This document shows positions 54,889-64,000 of a DNA stretch of 64,000 bases, one piece after another. This DNA is from Pseudomonas sp. RIT-PI-AD (GTDB taxonomy: Bacteria > Pseudomonadota > Gammaproteobacteria > Pseudomonadales > Pseudomonadaceae), in assembly GCF_025642785.1 (NCBI RefSeq), contig NZ_JANZKU010000003.1, positions 154,295 to 218,294 of the forward strand, in the 5' to 3' direction. Position 1 is the stretch's first letter; each line of letters starts with the position of its first letter. Made by a program: the position numbers and the translations under genes. Under the pieces are notes generated by a model, which saw nothing but the letters and a program-made list of their open reading frames with translations, was not told the origin of the DNA and ran no database searches.

Positions 54889-57672
54889 GTGCGTCGGCTC
54901 AGGATTGCCATCCGTTTCATCGCCAGCCTCATGCTGGCCGCGATCTGCCAGGTCACGGCGCAGGCCGCCGACACTCAACCCTGGGAACTCCTGATCGATG
55001 CCGACGCCGGCCTCGGCCTGGACGACATCCGCTCCCCCCGCTACCAATCGCAATTCGCGCCCACCGAGCTGGACCGGCTGTACATGTCCGGCGGAAAACC
55101 CGCCCTGTGGCTGCACTACCGGTTGCCGCCCCAGCAGGACGAGCAACTGATCCGGGTCTTCGCACCTTACCTCGCCTACCTTGACCTCTACGTGATGCGC
55201 GGCGAGGAACTGCTGGCCCAGGCCCATACCGGCAGCCGCCGCCCCTACGCCAGCCGGCCCCTGCCCGGGCGCGACTTCCTGCTGCCACTGCCGGTTTCCG
55301 AAGCGATCCTCGACGTCTACGTGCGCCTGGCCTCGGAACAGCCGTTGCGCCCCGGCATCAGCCTGCAGGCCGCCGCCGACATGGCCGCCGACGACAGCCG
55401 CTCGCTGCTGTTCGGCCTGCTGCTCGGCGCCATCGGCATGCTGATGCTCTACAACCTCCTGCGCTTCAGCTATGCCCGCGCCACCAGCGGCCTCTGGCTA
55501 GCGGCGATCCAGGCCTGCCTGCTGACCAGCGCGCTGAGCATGCTGGGGATCGGCTCGCCATGGCTCGGCGACTGGCAGGCGCTGCTGCCGCACATCACCA
55601 ACCTGGCGATCCTGCTGTCCATCGCCTGTGCAATGGCCTTTACCGCGAGCTTCTTCGGCACCGTCTGCAAGAAGGCCTCGCTGACCCGCTTGCTGCTGGG
55701 CGAGTTCGTCGTGGCGCTGCTGATCGGCGCGGTGCTGCTGGTGGGCACCGGCCTGCGCTTCACCCAGTTGGTCTACCTGGTCTCGGCCGTCGCCGGCCTG
55801 AGCATCCTGGCGGTGGCCTTGAAGCACTGGCACCACGGCTACACCCCGGCGCGCCTGTTCAGCCTGGCCATGCTGCTGTTTTGCAGCAGCATCATCGGCG
55901 CCATGCCGGCGCTGTTCGGCTACTGGCGGGTCGAGTCGGAATGGCTGGCCTTCGGCCTGCTCGCCACCTGCGTGGTCAGCGGCCTGCTGCTGAGCATGGC
56001 GCTCAGCGAGCGGCAACGGCGCATCGTCCAGGATCGCTTCAGCGTCAGCCGCGATCTCGCCGCCAGCTCCGCCGAGCTCAAGGCCAAGGCGGACTTCCTG
56101 GCCAAGATCAGCCATGAAATCCGCACCCCGATGAATGGCGTGCTGGGGATGACCGAACTGCTCCTGGGCACGCCGCTGTCGACCAAGCAGCGCGACTACG
56201 TGCAGACCATCCACAGCGCCGGCAACGAATTGCTCACCCTGATCAACGAGATTCTCGACATCTCCAAGCTGGAGTCCGGGCAGATCGAGCTGGACGACGT
56301 GCAGTTCGACCTCAACGGCCTGATCGATGACTGCCTGGACATCTTCCGCGCCAAGGCCGAGCAGCAGAAGGTCGAGCTGATCAGCTTCATGCAACCGCAG
56401 GTCCCGCGGGTGATCAGCGGCGATCCGACGCGCCTGCGTCAGGCCGTGCTCAGCCTGCTGGACAATGCCTTCAAGCAGACCGACGAGGGCGAGGTGCTGC
56501 TGGTGGTGGCCCTGGAAACCGCCGCCCTGCCGCGCCTGCGCATCGCCGTGCAGGACAGCGGCCGGGCGCTGCAGGCCAACGAACGCGACGCCTTGCTCAA
56601 CGCCGAGCTGCACAGCAAGGACTTCCTCGCCGCGACCAAGCTGGGCGGCCGCCTCGGCCTGATCATCGCCCGCCAGTTGGTGCGCCTGATGAACGGCGAG
56701 TTCGGCATCCAGACCGGCAGCCAGGGCTCGACGCTCTGGCTGACCCTGCCGCTGGACAGCGAGCGCCTGGAGCAGCCCACCGCCGACCTGGACAGCCCCT
56801 TGCAGGGCGCGCGCCTGCTGGTGGTCGACGACAACGAAACCTGCCGCAAGGTGCTGGTGCAGCAATGCAACGCCTGGGGCGTGCAGGTCAGCGCGGTGGC
56901 GTCGGGCAAGGAGGCGCTGGCGCTGCTGCGGACCAAGGCGCACCTGCGCGAGTATTTCGACGTGGTGCTGCTCGACCAGGACATGCCGGGGATGACCGGC
57001 ATGCAACTGGCCGCCAAGGTGAAGGAAGACCCGAGCCTGAACCACGACATCCTGCTGATCATGCTCACCGGGATCAGCAACGCGCCGAGCAAGATCATCG
57101 CGCGCAATGCCGGGATCAAACGCATCCTGGCCAAGCCGGTGGCGGGCTACACCCTGAAGACCACCCTCGCCGACGAACTGGCGCAGCGCAAGAACGGCGG
57201 CACCACCCGCGTCGCCCAGCCGGTGGTGAGCACTCCGCTGAACGTGCCGGACGACTTCCGCATCCTGGTGGCGGAGGACAACAGCATCTCCACCAAGGTG
57301 ATCCGCGGCATGCTCAGCAAGCTCAACCTGCAACCGGATACCGCCAGCAACGGCGAGGAAGCCCTGGAGGCGATGAAGCGCAAGCCCTACGACCTGGTGC
57401 TGATGGATTGCGAGATGCCGGTGCTCGACGGCTTCACCGCCACCGAACGCCTGCGTGAATGGGAAGCCCTGGAACACCGTCCGCGCACGCCGGTGGTCGC
57501 GCTGACCGCGCACATCCTCGCCGAGCACAAGGAGCGCGCACGGGAAGTGGGCATGGACGGGCATATGGCCAAGCCGGTGGAGCTGTCCCAACTACGCGAA
57601 ATGATCGAGCACTGGGTGGCCCAGAAAGAGGCCCGCCGCACGCCCCAGCCGAGCGACGCCCTGCCGTCCTGA
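54889..57672 (+). CDS. retS: hybrid sensor kinase RetS
   Basis: A 927-residue hybrid sensor. A signal peptide is followed by a periplasmic 7TMR-DISM extracellular domain (about 30-170), seven membrane helices (about 172-375), a kinase core with H-box His409 in FLAKISHEIRTPMNGVLG, and two receivers with acceptors in VVLLDQDMPG and LVLMDCEMPV. The kinase G1 box reads DSGRAL instead of DxGxG. RetS binds and inhibits GacS and so keeps small RNAs RsmY/Z low, favouring acute virulence traits over biofilm. The GTG at 54889 has GAAGGGA 7 nt upstream; TTG at 54883 is the alternative. Confidence 0.93.
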   Translation: MRRLRIAIRFIASLMLAAICQVTAQAADTQPWELLIDADAGLGLDDIRSPRYQSQFAPTELDRLYMSGGKPALWLHYRLPPQQDEQLIRVFAPYLAYLDLYVMRGEELLAQAHTGSRRPYASRPLPGRDFLLPLPVSEAILDVYVRLASEQPLRPGISLQAAADMAADDSRSLLFGLLLGAIGMLMLYNLLRFSYARATSGLWLAAIQACLLTSALSMLGIGSPWLGDWQALLPHITNLAILLSIACAMAFTASFFGTVCKKASLTRLLLGEFVVALLIGAVLLVGTGLRFTQLVYLVSAVAGLSILAVALKHWHHGYTPARLFSLAMLLFCSSIIGAMPALFGYWRVESEWLAFGLLATCVVSGLLLSMALSERQRRIVQDRFSVSRDLAASSAELKAKADFLAKISHEIRTPMNGVLGMTELLLGTPLSTKQRDYVQTIHSAGNELLTLINEILDISKLESGQIELDDVQFDLNGLIDDCLDIFRAKAEQQKVELISFMQPQVPRVISGDPTRLRQAVLSLLDNAFKQTDEGEVLLVVALETAALPRLRIAVQDSGRALQANERDALLNAELHSKDFLAATKLGGRLGLIIARQLVRLMNGEFGIQTGSQGSTLWLTLPLDSERLEQPTADLDSPLQGARLLVVDDNETCRKVLVQQCNAWGVQVSAVASGKEALALLRTKAHLREYFDVVLLDQDMPGMTGMQLAAKVKEDPSLNHDILLIMLTGISNAPSKIIARNAGIKRILAKPVAGYTLKTTLADELAQRKNGGTTRVAQPVVSTPLNVPDDFRILVAEDNSISTKVIRGMLSKLNLQPDTASNGEEALEAMKRKPYDLVLMDCEMPVLDGFTATERLREWEALEHRPRTPVVALTAHILAEHKERAREVGMDGHMAKPVELSQLREMIEHWVAQKEARRTPQPSDALPS

Positions 57673-57743
57673 AACCGCGGCGGGAGGACAGGCATGGGCC
57701 GTTGGCCCTACAATGCCGGCCTCTCCCCCATGGGTCGCCGTCC

Positions 57744-58340
57744 ATGCTTTCCACGCTGTTCAGCCTGTACTTGAAGATGCTGGTGCTCTACAGCCCCTTT
57801 TTCGTGCTGTCCTGCTTCATCGGCATGACCCGTGGCTACACGGTGAAGGAACGCAAGCGGCTGGCCTGGAAGGTCGCCGCCGGCACCCTGATCTCCAGCC
57901 TGCTGCTCTACCTGTTCGGCCAAGGCATCTTCAGCGTGTTCGGCATCACCATCGATGCCTTCCGCATCGGCGCCGGCAGCGTGCTGTTCATCTCCGCCCT
58001 GGGCATGGCCCAGGGCAAGTTGCCGGTGCAGGCGGACAACCTGCACCAGGACGTGACCATCGTCCCGCTGACCATCCCGCTCACCGTCGGCCCCGGCACC
58101 ATCGGCGCCATGCTGGTGATGGGCGCCACCCAGCCGCACTGGAACGACAAGCTGCTGGCGGTCTCGGCGATCCTCATCGCCAGCGTCACCGTGGGGCTGG
58201 TGCTGTACCTGTCCGACCGCTTCGAGCGCCTGCTCAAGGAGCAGGGGCTGCAGATCGTCAGCCGGCTGATGGGGCTGTTCGTCTGCGCCCTGGCGGCGCA
58301 GATCATCTTCACCGGCATCCGTAACTACATGGTCGGCTGA
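57744..58340 (+). CDS. MarC family integral membrane protein
   Basis: A 198-residue protein with six membrane helices: SPFFVLSCFIGMTRGYT, AWKVAAGTLISSLLLYLFG and the MarC motif TIPLTVGPGTIGAMLVMGA. The transport substrate is unknown; despite the name MarC proteins are not shown to give drug resistance. It lies 71 bp after retS on the same strand, in the place of the P. aeruginosa gene following retS. Confidence 0.87.
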   Translation: MLSTLFSLYLKMLVLYSPFFVLSCFIGMTRGYTVKERKRLAWKVAAGTLISSLLLYLFGQGIFSVFGITIDAFRIGAGSVLFISALGMAQGKLPVQADNLHQDVTIVPLTIPLTVGPGTIGAMLVMGATQPHWNDKLLAVSAILIASVTVGLVLYLSDRFERLLKEQGLQIVSRLMGLFVCALAAQIIFTGIRNYMVG

Positions 58341-58444
58341 CGGCCCAATCCGGGGCGAGCGACGCCAGTCCGCGGTCGCGCGCCCCGCCTTCCTCCACCG
58401 CACGCCCGCGAACAGGTCACCGCCGCACCGAGTGTCGGGCAGCC

Positions 58445-58460
58445 GCACCCCCGTGGTGCA
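58445..58460 (+). promoter_or_regulatory. NtrC-type enhancer site upstream of urtA
   Basis: GCACC-CCCGT-GGTGCA matches the NtrC palindrome TGCACC-N5-GGTGCA in all but the outermost base. It lies about 180 bp upstream of the -24 box of the urtA sigma-54 promoter, a usual enhancer distance. This fits nitrogen control of urea uptake. Confidence 0.6.
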
Positions 58461-58625
58461 AGCCGCCCGCGGCCGGCATCGCGCTGCCCTCCGCGCTGGC
58501 GGACAGCCGCCCCCCTTTCCCCTCCCCGGCGATTGCCACGCGCACCGGCAACGGCCGCGGCAGAGCGCTCGCGCGACCGTTCCGCCGTCGTTCGGCGGCG
58601 GCGATTCACCGGCCGGCCCTGGAAG
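58461..58625. other. rest of the marC-urtA intergenic region
   Basis: The gap 58341-58733 (393 bp) holds no supportable gene. Between the NtrC-type site and the sigma-54 promoter nothing further was identified; a GC-rich, codon-like frame here has no family resemblance. Confidence 0.4.
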
Positions 58626-58641
58626 AGGCACAGCTCTTGCT
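58626..58641 (+). promoter_or_regulatory. sigma-54 (RpoN) promoter of urtABCDE
   Basis: AGGCAC-AGCTC-TTGCT: GGCAC at 58627-58631 and TTGCT at 58637-58641 match the -24/-12 consensus TGGCAC-N5-TTGCW with a single mismatch. Transcription would start near 58652, about 80 nt before the urtA ATG. Confidence 0.7.
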
Positions 58642-58733
58642 GAAGCCCTTGGCACACGAGAACGCCGGCCGCCTTCATCGGCCGCGCGCGGCATGCCCGA
58701 CACCACGAATTACCCGTGAATGGAGATCGCACC

Positions 58734-59996
58734 ATGCGTCGTAGCTTCGTCAAGGCTTTCACCCTGTCCGCCGCCCTCACCGCCATGGGGATGTCCTGGT
58801 CGCTCCAGGCGGCGGAAACCATCAAGGTCGGCATCCTGCACTCGCTCTCCGGGACCATGGCGATCTCCGAGACCTCGCTGAAGGACATGGCGCTGATGAC
58901 CCTCGACGAGATCAACGCCAAGGGCGGCGTGCTCGGCAAGAAGCTCGAGCCGGTGGTGGTCGACCCCGCCTCCAACTGGCCGCTGTTCGCCGAGAAGGGC
59001 CGCCAGTTGCTGACCCAGGACAAGGTCGCCGTCACCTTCGGCTGCTGGACCTCGGTGTCGCGCAAATCGGTGCTGCCAGTCTACGAAGAACTCAACGGCC
59101 TGCTGTTCTACCCGGTGCAGTACGAGGGCGAGGAAATGTCGCCCAACGTGTTCTACACCGGCGCCGCGCCGAACCAGCAGGCGATCCCCGCCGTCGAGTA
59201 CCTGATGAGCGAAGACGGCGGCGCCGCCAAGCGCTTCTTCCTGCTCGGCACCGACTACGTCTACCCGCGCACCACCAACAAGATCCTGCGCAGTTTCCTG
59301 CACAGCAAAGGAGTCGCCGACAAGGACATCGAAGAGGTCTATACCCCCTTCGGCCACAGCGACTACCAGACCATCGTCGCCAACATCAAGAAGTTCTCCG
59401 CCGGCGGCAAGACCGCGGTGGTCTCCACCGTCAATGGCGATTCCAACGTGCCCTTCTACAAGGAGCTGGCCAACCAGGGCATCGAGGCCACCGACATCCC
59501 GGTGGTGGCCTTCTCGGTCGGCGAGGAAGAGCTGCGCGGCATCGACACCAAGCCGCTGGTGGGCCAGCTCGCCGCCTGGAACTACTTCCAGTCGCTGGAT
59601 AACCCGGTGAACGAAGGCTTCGTCGCCGCCTGGAAGGCCTATGCCAAGGCCAAGAAGCTGCCCAACGCCGATACCGTGGTCACCAACGACCCGATGGAGG
59701 CCACCTACGTGGGCATCCACATGTGGGCCCAGGCGGTCGAGAAGGCCGGCACCACCGACGTCGACAAGGTCCGCGAGGCCATGGCCGGGCAGACCTTCGC
59801 CGCGCCGGACGGCTACACCCTCAAGATGGACGAGAAGAACCATCACCTGCACAAGCCGGTGATGATCGGCGAGGTCCAGGAAGACGGTCAGTTCTCGGTG
59901 GTCTGGCAGACCGAGGGGCCGGTTCGCGCCGAGCCCTGGAGCCCCTTCATCGAAGGCAACGACAAGAAGCCCGACCATCCGGTGAAGGGCAACTGA
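58734..59996 (+). CDS. urtA: urea ABC transporter substrate-binding protein
   Basis: A 420-residue periplasmic binding protein. The signal peptide [20 protein letters not shown] ends near LQAAE; the mature part starts TIKVGILHSLSGTMAISE, with LKDMALMTLDEINAKGG and the UrtA-typical FGCWTSVSRKSVLPV and LFYPVQYEGEE blocks. It captures urea for the UrtBCDE transporter. ATG 58734 follows TGGAGATC. It is the first gene of the operon under the sigma-54 promoter. Confidence 0.94.
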   Translation: MRRSFVKAFTLSAALTAMGMSWSLQAAETIKVGILHSLSGTMAISETSLKDMALMTLDEINAKGGVLGKKLEPVVVDPASNWPLFAEKGRQLLTQDKVAVTFGCWTSVSRKSVLPVYEELNGLLFYPVQYEGEEMSPNVFYTGAAPNQQAIPAVEYLMSEDGGAAKRFFLLGTDYVYPRTTNKILRSFLHSKGVADKDIEEVYTPFGHSDYQTIVANIKKFSAGGKTAVVSTVNGDSNVPFYKELANQGIEATDIPVVAFSVGEEELRGIDTKPLVGQLAAWNYFQSLDNPVNEGFVAAWKAYAKAKKLPNADTVVTNDPMEATYVGIHMWAQAVEKAGTTDVDKVREAMAGQTFAAPDGYTLKMDEKNHHLHKPVMIGEVQEDGQFSVVWQTEGPVRAEPWSPFIEGNDKKPDHPVKGN

Positions 59997-60001
59997 TCCG
60001 G

Positions 60002-60222
60002 CCCGGCATGACCGGCGTAATGAAGGACACCGAGAGGGCCACTGTCCTTCATCGCGCCGCGGGCCGCGTGCGGGTGGCGAACGACGGCTCGCGAGTGAAC
60101 TCGCGCCCACGGGGCTGGAGCCGAGGCGGGTTCGGTTCCTGCGGGCGGATCGGTCGGTGGCCTTCCGCTCGATACGCAGCGTTCGGATCGTTCCCGGCGT
60201 GACTGGCGCTTTCAAGGACACC
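60002..60222. repeat. duplicated 30-bp segment flanking a REP-like hairpin between urtA and urtB
   Basis: Segments 60002-60031 and 60193-60222 share 24 of 30 bases, each ending AAGGACACC (the second copy supplies the urtB ribosome-binding site). Between them lies a CGCGAGT-GA-ACTCGCG hairpin (60090-60105) with flanking sequence typical of Pseudomonas dispersed palindromes. No gene is seen in the 229-bp gap. Confidence 0.6.
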
Positions 60223-60225
60223 TAC

Positions 60226-61797
60226 ATGGCCGCTGCTCTTCATCGCTTCATCCTCGCCTGCCTGTTCCTGCTGCCGGTCGCCACCTGGGCCGGCGATGCC
60301 CGCGATTTCGTCGGCGCCACCCCGGCCCGGCAGGCGGACCTGCTGGAACGTTGGGCGGCAGGCCCCGAGCCGGCGCGCCTGCCGCTGATCGAGGCGTTGC
60401 AGGCCGGCCGCCTCGCCGCCGACGGCGCGAAGGTCCCGTTCATCGAAGACAACGGCACCTTCAGGCCCGCCGACGGCGGCGCGGAGCCGACCGGCACGCC
60501 GCGTCCGCTGCGCCTGAACAATCGCCTGCGCGGCCTGGCCAACACCGCCCTGGCCAGCCATCGACTGCTCGACGCGGACCCCGGCCAACGCCTCGCCGCG
60601 GCCCGCCAGTTGCAAAAGAGCGCGCGCCCGGAGCAGCTCGGCCTGCTCAACCAACGGGTGGTCGCCGAACAGGACGACGCCGTGCGCGCCGCCCTGAGCC
60701 TGGCCCTGGCCAACCTGCAATTGGTGGACGGCGACCCGGCGGTACGCCTCGCCGCCGTGCGCCTGCTCGGCGAAACCGGCCAACCGCTGGCGCGCACGCG
60801 CCTGGAAGCCTTGCTCGACCCGGCGATGGAACAGGACGCCGGGGTGCGTACCGCCGCGGAAACCAGCCTGGCCCAGGTCAAGCGCAAGCTGCTGATTGGC
60901 GAGCTGCTCGGCCAGGCATTTTCCGGCATGAGCCTGGGTTCGATCCTGCTGCTCGCCGCCCTCGGCCTGGCGATCACCTTCGGCCTGCTCGGGGTGATCA
61001 ACATGGCCCACGGCGAGATGCTGATGCTCGGCGCCTACGCCACCTACCTGGTGCAGATGCTCTTCCAGCGCCTGGCCCCCGAGGCCCTGGCGTTCTATCC
61101 GCTGGTGGCGCTGCCGGTGGCCTTCGGCATCACCGCGGCGATCGGCATGGCCCTGGAGCGCACGGTGATCCGCCATCTCTACGGCCGCCCGCTGGAAACC
61201 CTGCTGGCCACCTGGGGCATCAGCCTGATGCTGATCCAGCTGGTGCGCCTGCTGTTCGGCGCGCAGAACGTCGAGGTCGCCAACCCCGCCTGGCTGTCCG
61301 GCGGCATCCAGGTGCTGCCCAACCTGGTGCTGCCCTACAACCGCATCGTGATCATCGGCTTCGCCCTGTGCGTGGTGGTCCTGACCTGGCTGCTGCTGAA
61401 CAGGACGCGGCTCGGCCTCAACGTCCGCGCGGTGACCCAGAACCGCGCCATGGCCGCCTGCTGCGGCGTGCCCACCGGCCGCGTCGACATGCTCGCCTTC
61501 GGCCTCGGCTCGGGCATCGCCGGGCTCGGCGGGGTGGCGCTGTCGCAGATCGGCAACGTCGGCCCGGACCTCGGCCAGAGCTACATCATCGACTCCTTCC
61601 TGGTGGTGGTGCTCGGCGGGGTCGGCCAACTGGCCGGCAGCGTGCTGGCGGCATTCGGCCTGGGCATCGCCAACAAAATCCTCGAACCGCAGATCGGCGC
61701 GGTGCTGGGCAAGATCCTGATCCTCGCGCTGATCATCCTGTTCATCCAGAAACGCCCCCAGGGCCTCTTCGCCCTGAAAGGCCGGGTGCTCGATTGA
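60226..61797 (+). CDS. urtB: urea ABC transporter permease UrtB
   Basis: A 523-residue permease. A cleavable-looking signal (FILACLFLLPVATWAGDA) is followed by a UrtB-specific soluble region of about 200 residues with helical repeats (SLALANLQLVDGDPAVRLAA), and then a LivH-type permease with about eight membrane helices (GLAITFGLLGVINMAHGEML and GLGSGIAGLGGVALSQIGN). It forms the membrane channel with UrtC. ATG 60226 follows AAGGACACC; an upstream in-frame ATG at 60157 adds residues outside the family pattern. Confidence 0.93.
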   Translation: MAAALHRFILACLFLLPVATWAGDARDFVGATPARQADLLERWAAGPEPARLPLIEALQAGRLAADGAKVPFIEDNGTFRPADGGAEPTGTPRPLRLNNRLRGLANTALASHRLLDADPGQRLAAARQLQKSARPEQLGLLNQRVVAEQDDAVRAALSLALANLQLVDGDPAVRLAAVRLLGETGQPLARTRLEALLDPAMEQDAGVRTAAETSLAQVKRKLLIGELLGQAFSGMSLGSILLLAALGLAITFGLLGVINMAHGEMLMLGAYATYLVQMLFQRLAPEALAFYPLVALPVAFGITAAIGMALERTVIRHLYGRPLETLLATWGISLMLIQLVRLLFGAQNVEVANPAWLSGGIQVLPNLVLPYNRIVIIGFALCVVVLTWLLLNRTRLGLNVRAVTQNRAMAACCGVPTGRVDMLAFGLGSGIAGLGGVALSQIGNVGPDLGQSYIIDSFLVVVLGGVGQLAGSVLAAFGLGIANKILEPQIGAVLGKILILALIILFIQKRPQGLFALKGRVLD

Positions 61798-61821
61798 GCC
61801 AGATGCCCCTCACCCGAGCCC

Positions 61822-61851
61822 GTAGGGGGGGTCACGCTTCAGCGACCCACC
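61822..61851. repeat. fourth copy of the GTAGGGTGG...CCACC hairpin repeat
   Basis: A 30-bp unit beginning GTAGGGGGGGTC and ending GACCCACC, same family as the three units between purH and purD. It lies in the urtB-urtC gap just after urtB. Confidence 0.65.
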
Positions 61852-61915
61852 GGCTGCGCCCGCTCGCGTCGATGGGCGTCGCTGCGCTCGTCCCATCCTG
61901 CGGACTCGACAGCGC

Positions 61916-61992
61916 CCCTCTCCCCATGGGAGCGAGAGGGCAGATTTCCTCGAACGCAGGCCCCGTGCGGTCCCTCTCCCTCCGGGAGAGGG
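61916..61992. repeat. two CCCTCTCCC-type palindromic repeats between urtB and urtC
   Basis: 61916-61940 (CCCTCTCCC...GAGAGGG, imperfect) and 61972-61992 (CCCTCTCCC-TCC-GGGAGAGGG, perfect 9-bp arms). The second is followed by CGGGGGTGAGGG. Elements of this kind are dispersed in many gammaproteobacterial genomes. With the unit at 61822-61851 they fill most of the 265-bp gap. Confidence 0.65.
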
Positions 61993-62062
61993 CGGGGGTG
62001 AGGGAAACACCGCACCGGTGCCCCGCCCTGCCTGCGACCGACATCCAAGAAGGACATCGTCC

Positions 62063-63138
62063 ATGAACCAGCCGCTGACCCTCACCGCCGCGCAGAAGGC
62101 CGGCCCGCGCCTGACCCTCGCCGTCCTCGGCGTGGCGCTGGCGATCCTCGCCGCCTTGCCGTTGCTGTCCCTGCTGCCGGCGGACAACCCGGCCCAGGTC
62201 TCTGCCTACACCCTGACCCTGGTGGGCAAGATCCTCTGCTACGCCATCGTCGCCCTGGCCCTGGACCTGGTGTGGGGCTATGCCGGGCTGCTGTCCCTCG
62301 GCCACGGCCTGTTCTTCGCCCTCGGCGGCTATGCCATGGGCATGTACCTGATGCGCCAGAGCGCCGGTGACGGCCTGCCGGCGTTCATGGGCTTCCTCGC
62401 CTGGCGCGAACTGCCCTGGTACTGGTACGGCACCTCCAGTTTCCTCTGGTCGCTGTGCCTGGTGGTGCTGGCACCGGGCGTGCTGGCGCTGGTGTTCGGC
62501 TTCTTCGCCTTCCGCTCGCGGATCAAGGGCGTGTACTTCTCGATCATGACCCAGGCGCTGACCTTCGCCGGCATGCTGCTGTTCTTCCGCAACGAGACCG
62601 GCTTCGGCGGCAACAACGGTTTCACCGGCTTCACCACCCTGCTCGGCTTCGCCATCACCGCGCCCGGCACCCGCGCGGTGCTGTTCCTCGCCACCCTGGC
62701 GTTGCTGGTGGCCAGCCTGGCGCTCGGCTGGCGGCTGGCGCGGAGCAAGTTCGGCCGGGTGCTCACCGCCCTGCGCGACGCCGAGAACCGCCTGATGTTC
62801 TGCGGCTACGATCCGCGCGGCTACAAGCTGTTCGTCTGGGTGCTGTCCGCCGTGCTCTGTGGCCTGGCGGGCGCGCTCTACGTGCCGCAGGTGGGCATCA
62901 TCAACCCCAGCGAGATGGCGCCGACGCAGTCCATCGAGGCCGCCGTGTGGGTCGCCCTCGGCGGGCGCGGCACCCTGATCGGTCCGCTGCTCGGCGCCGG
63001 CATCGTCAACGGCATGAAGAGCTGGTTCACCGTGGCCTTCCCGGAATACTGGCTGTTCTTCCTCGGCGCGCTGTTCATCCTGGTGACGCTGTACCTGCCC
63101 TCGGGCGTGATCGGCCTCTGGCGCAAGAAGGGGGAATC

Positions 63139-63142
<4 letters not shown>
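62063..63142 (+). CDS. urtC: urea ABC transporter permease UrtC
   Basis: A 359-residue LivM-type permease with about ten membrane helices. Family blocks: LDLVWGYAGLLSLGHGLFFA, FRSRIKGVYFSIMTQALTF, FGGNNGFTGF and ENRLMFCGYDPRGYKLFVWV. It pairs with UrtB. Its stop overlaps the urtD start (ATGA). The ATG at 62063 is preceded by AAGGACATCGT. Confidence 0.94.
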
Positions 63143-63999
<857 letters not shown>

Positions 64000-64000
64000 C

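Noticed and set aside
58621-58670. A second sigma-54-like match starting TTGGCACACGAG (58649 onward)
   Set aside because: The -12 element is missing (AACG in place of TTGC), whereas the nearby GGCAC-N5-TTGCT is nearly perfect.

Overview
The window is about 68% GC and reads as a Pseudomonas chromosome close to the P. aeruginosa lineage. From about 33.7 kb to the end the gene order is the one I know from P. aeruginosa: speA, a YciH/SUI1 protein, a NUDIX hydrolase, a DUF2333 protein, gcbA, ctpL, dsbD/dipZ, aroQ, accB, accC, prmA, a DUF3426 protein, dusB, fis, purH, purD, retS, marC, urtABCD. The species cannot be settled from sequence reading alone. No rRNA, tRNA, CRISPR array, insertion sequence or prophage was seen.

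Layout. 0-3.3 kb: housekeeping genes (a 5'-truncated MaoC-type dehydratase, a MazG-like pyrophosphohydrolase, cmoM), a DUF4136 lipoprotein and an orphan LuxR-type response regulator. 3.6-12.2 kb: a complete, tightly coupled chemosensory operon on the minus strand. In transcription order it holds a HAMP-less MCP-like protein, cheY, a STAS protein, cheA, a 4HB-type MCP, cheW, cheR, cheD and cheB, preceded by a clustered palindrome/direct-repeat operator. 12.4-15.6 kb: an accessory segment with a second DUF4136 lipoprotein, an M29/aminopeptidase-T-like metalloenzyme, a 45-residue peptide gene separated from it by an intrinsic terminator, a very AT-rich control region and a YdcZ-type membrane protein. 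15.7-33.7 kb: an MCP, glycogen phosphorylase, the pbpC-yfhM pair (periplasmic PBP1c and bacterial alpha-2-macroglobulin), a DinF-type MATE exporter, an unusually ordered family III CoA-transferase, small membrane/lipoproteins, and a divergent AhpD-like/MocR pair.

33.7-64 kb: conserved core genes. gcbA (c-di-GMP synthesis), ctpL (phosphate chemotaxis) and retS (GacS antagonist) form part of the motile/sessile decision network. aroQ-accBC, purH-purD, dusB-fis and prmA are housekeeping. Between accC and prmA lies an amidase/lipoprotein pair that looks like a cell-wall effector with its immunity protein. The window ends in the urea ABC transporter operon urtABCD (urtE lies beyond the end), preceded by a good sigma-54 promoter and a nearly perfect NtrC-type site.

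Most interesting points: (1) CheA carries two tandem 24-residue motifs of the MshEN type, which suggests c-di-GMP input to a chemosensory kinase; (2) the short peptide/terminator/M29-like enzyme locus with its AT-rich control region is a candidate undescribed peptide-modification system; (3) the amidase/lipoprotein pair; (4) a four-copy hairpin repeat family whose stem interiors covary; (5) the tandem operator in front of the che operon.
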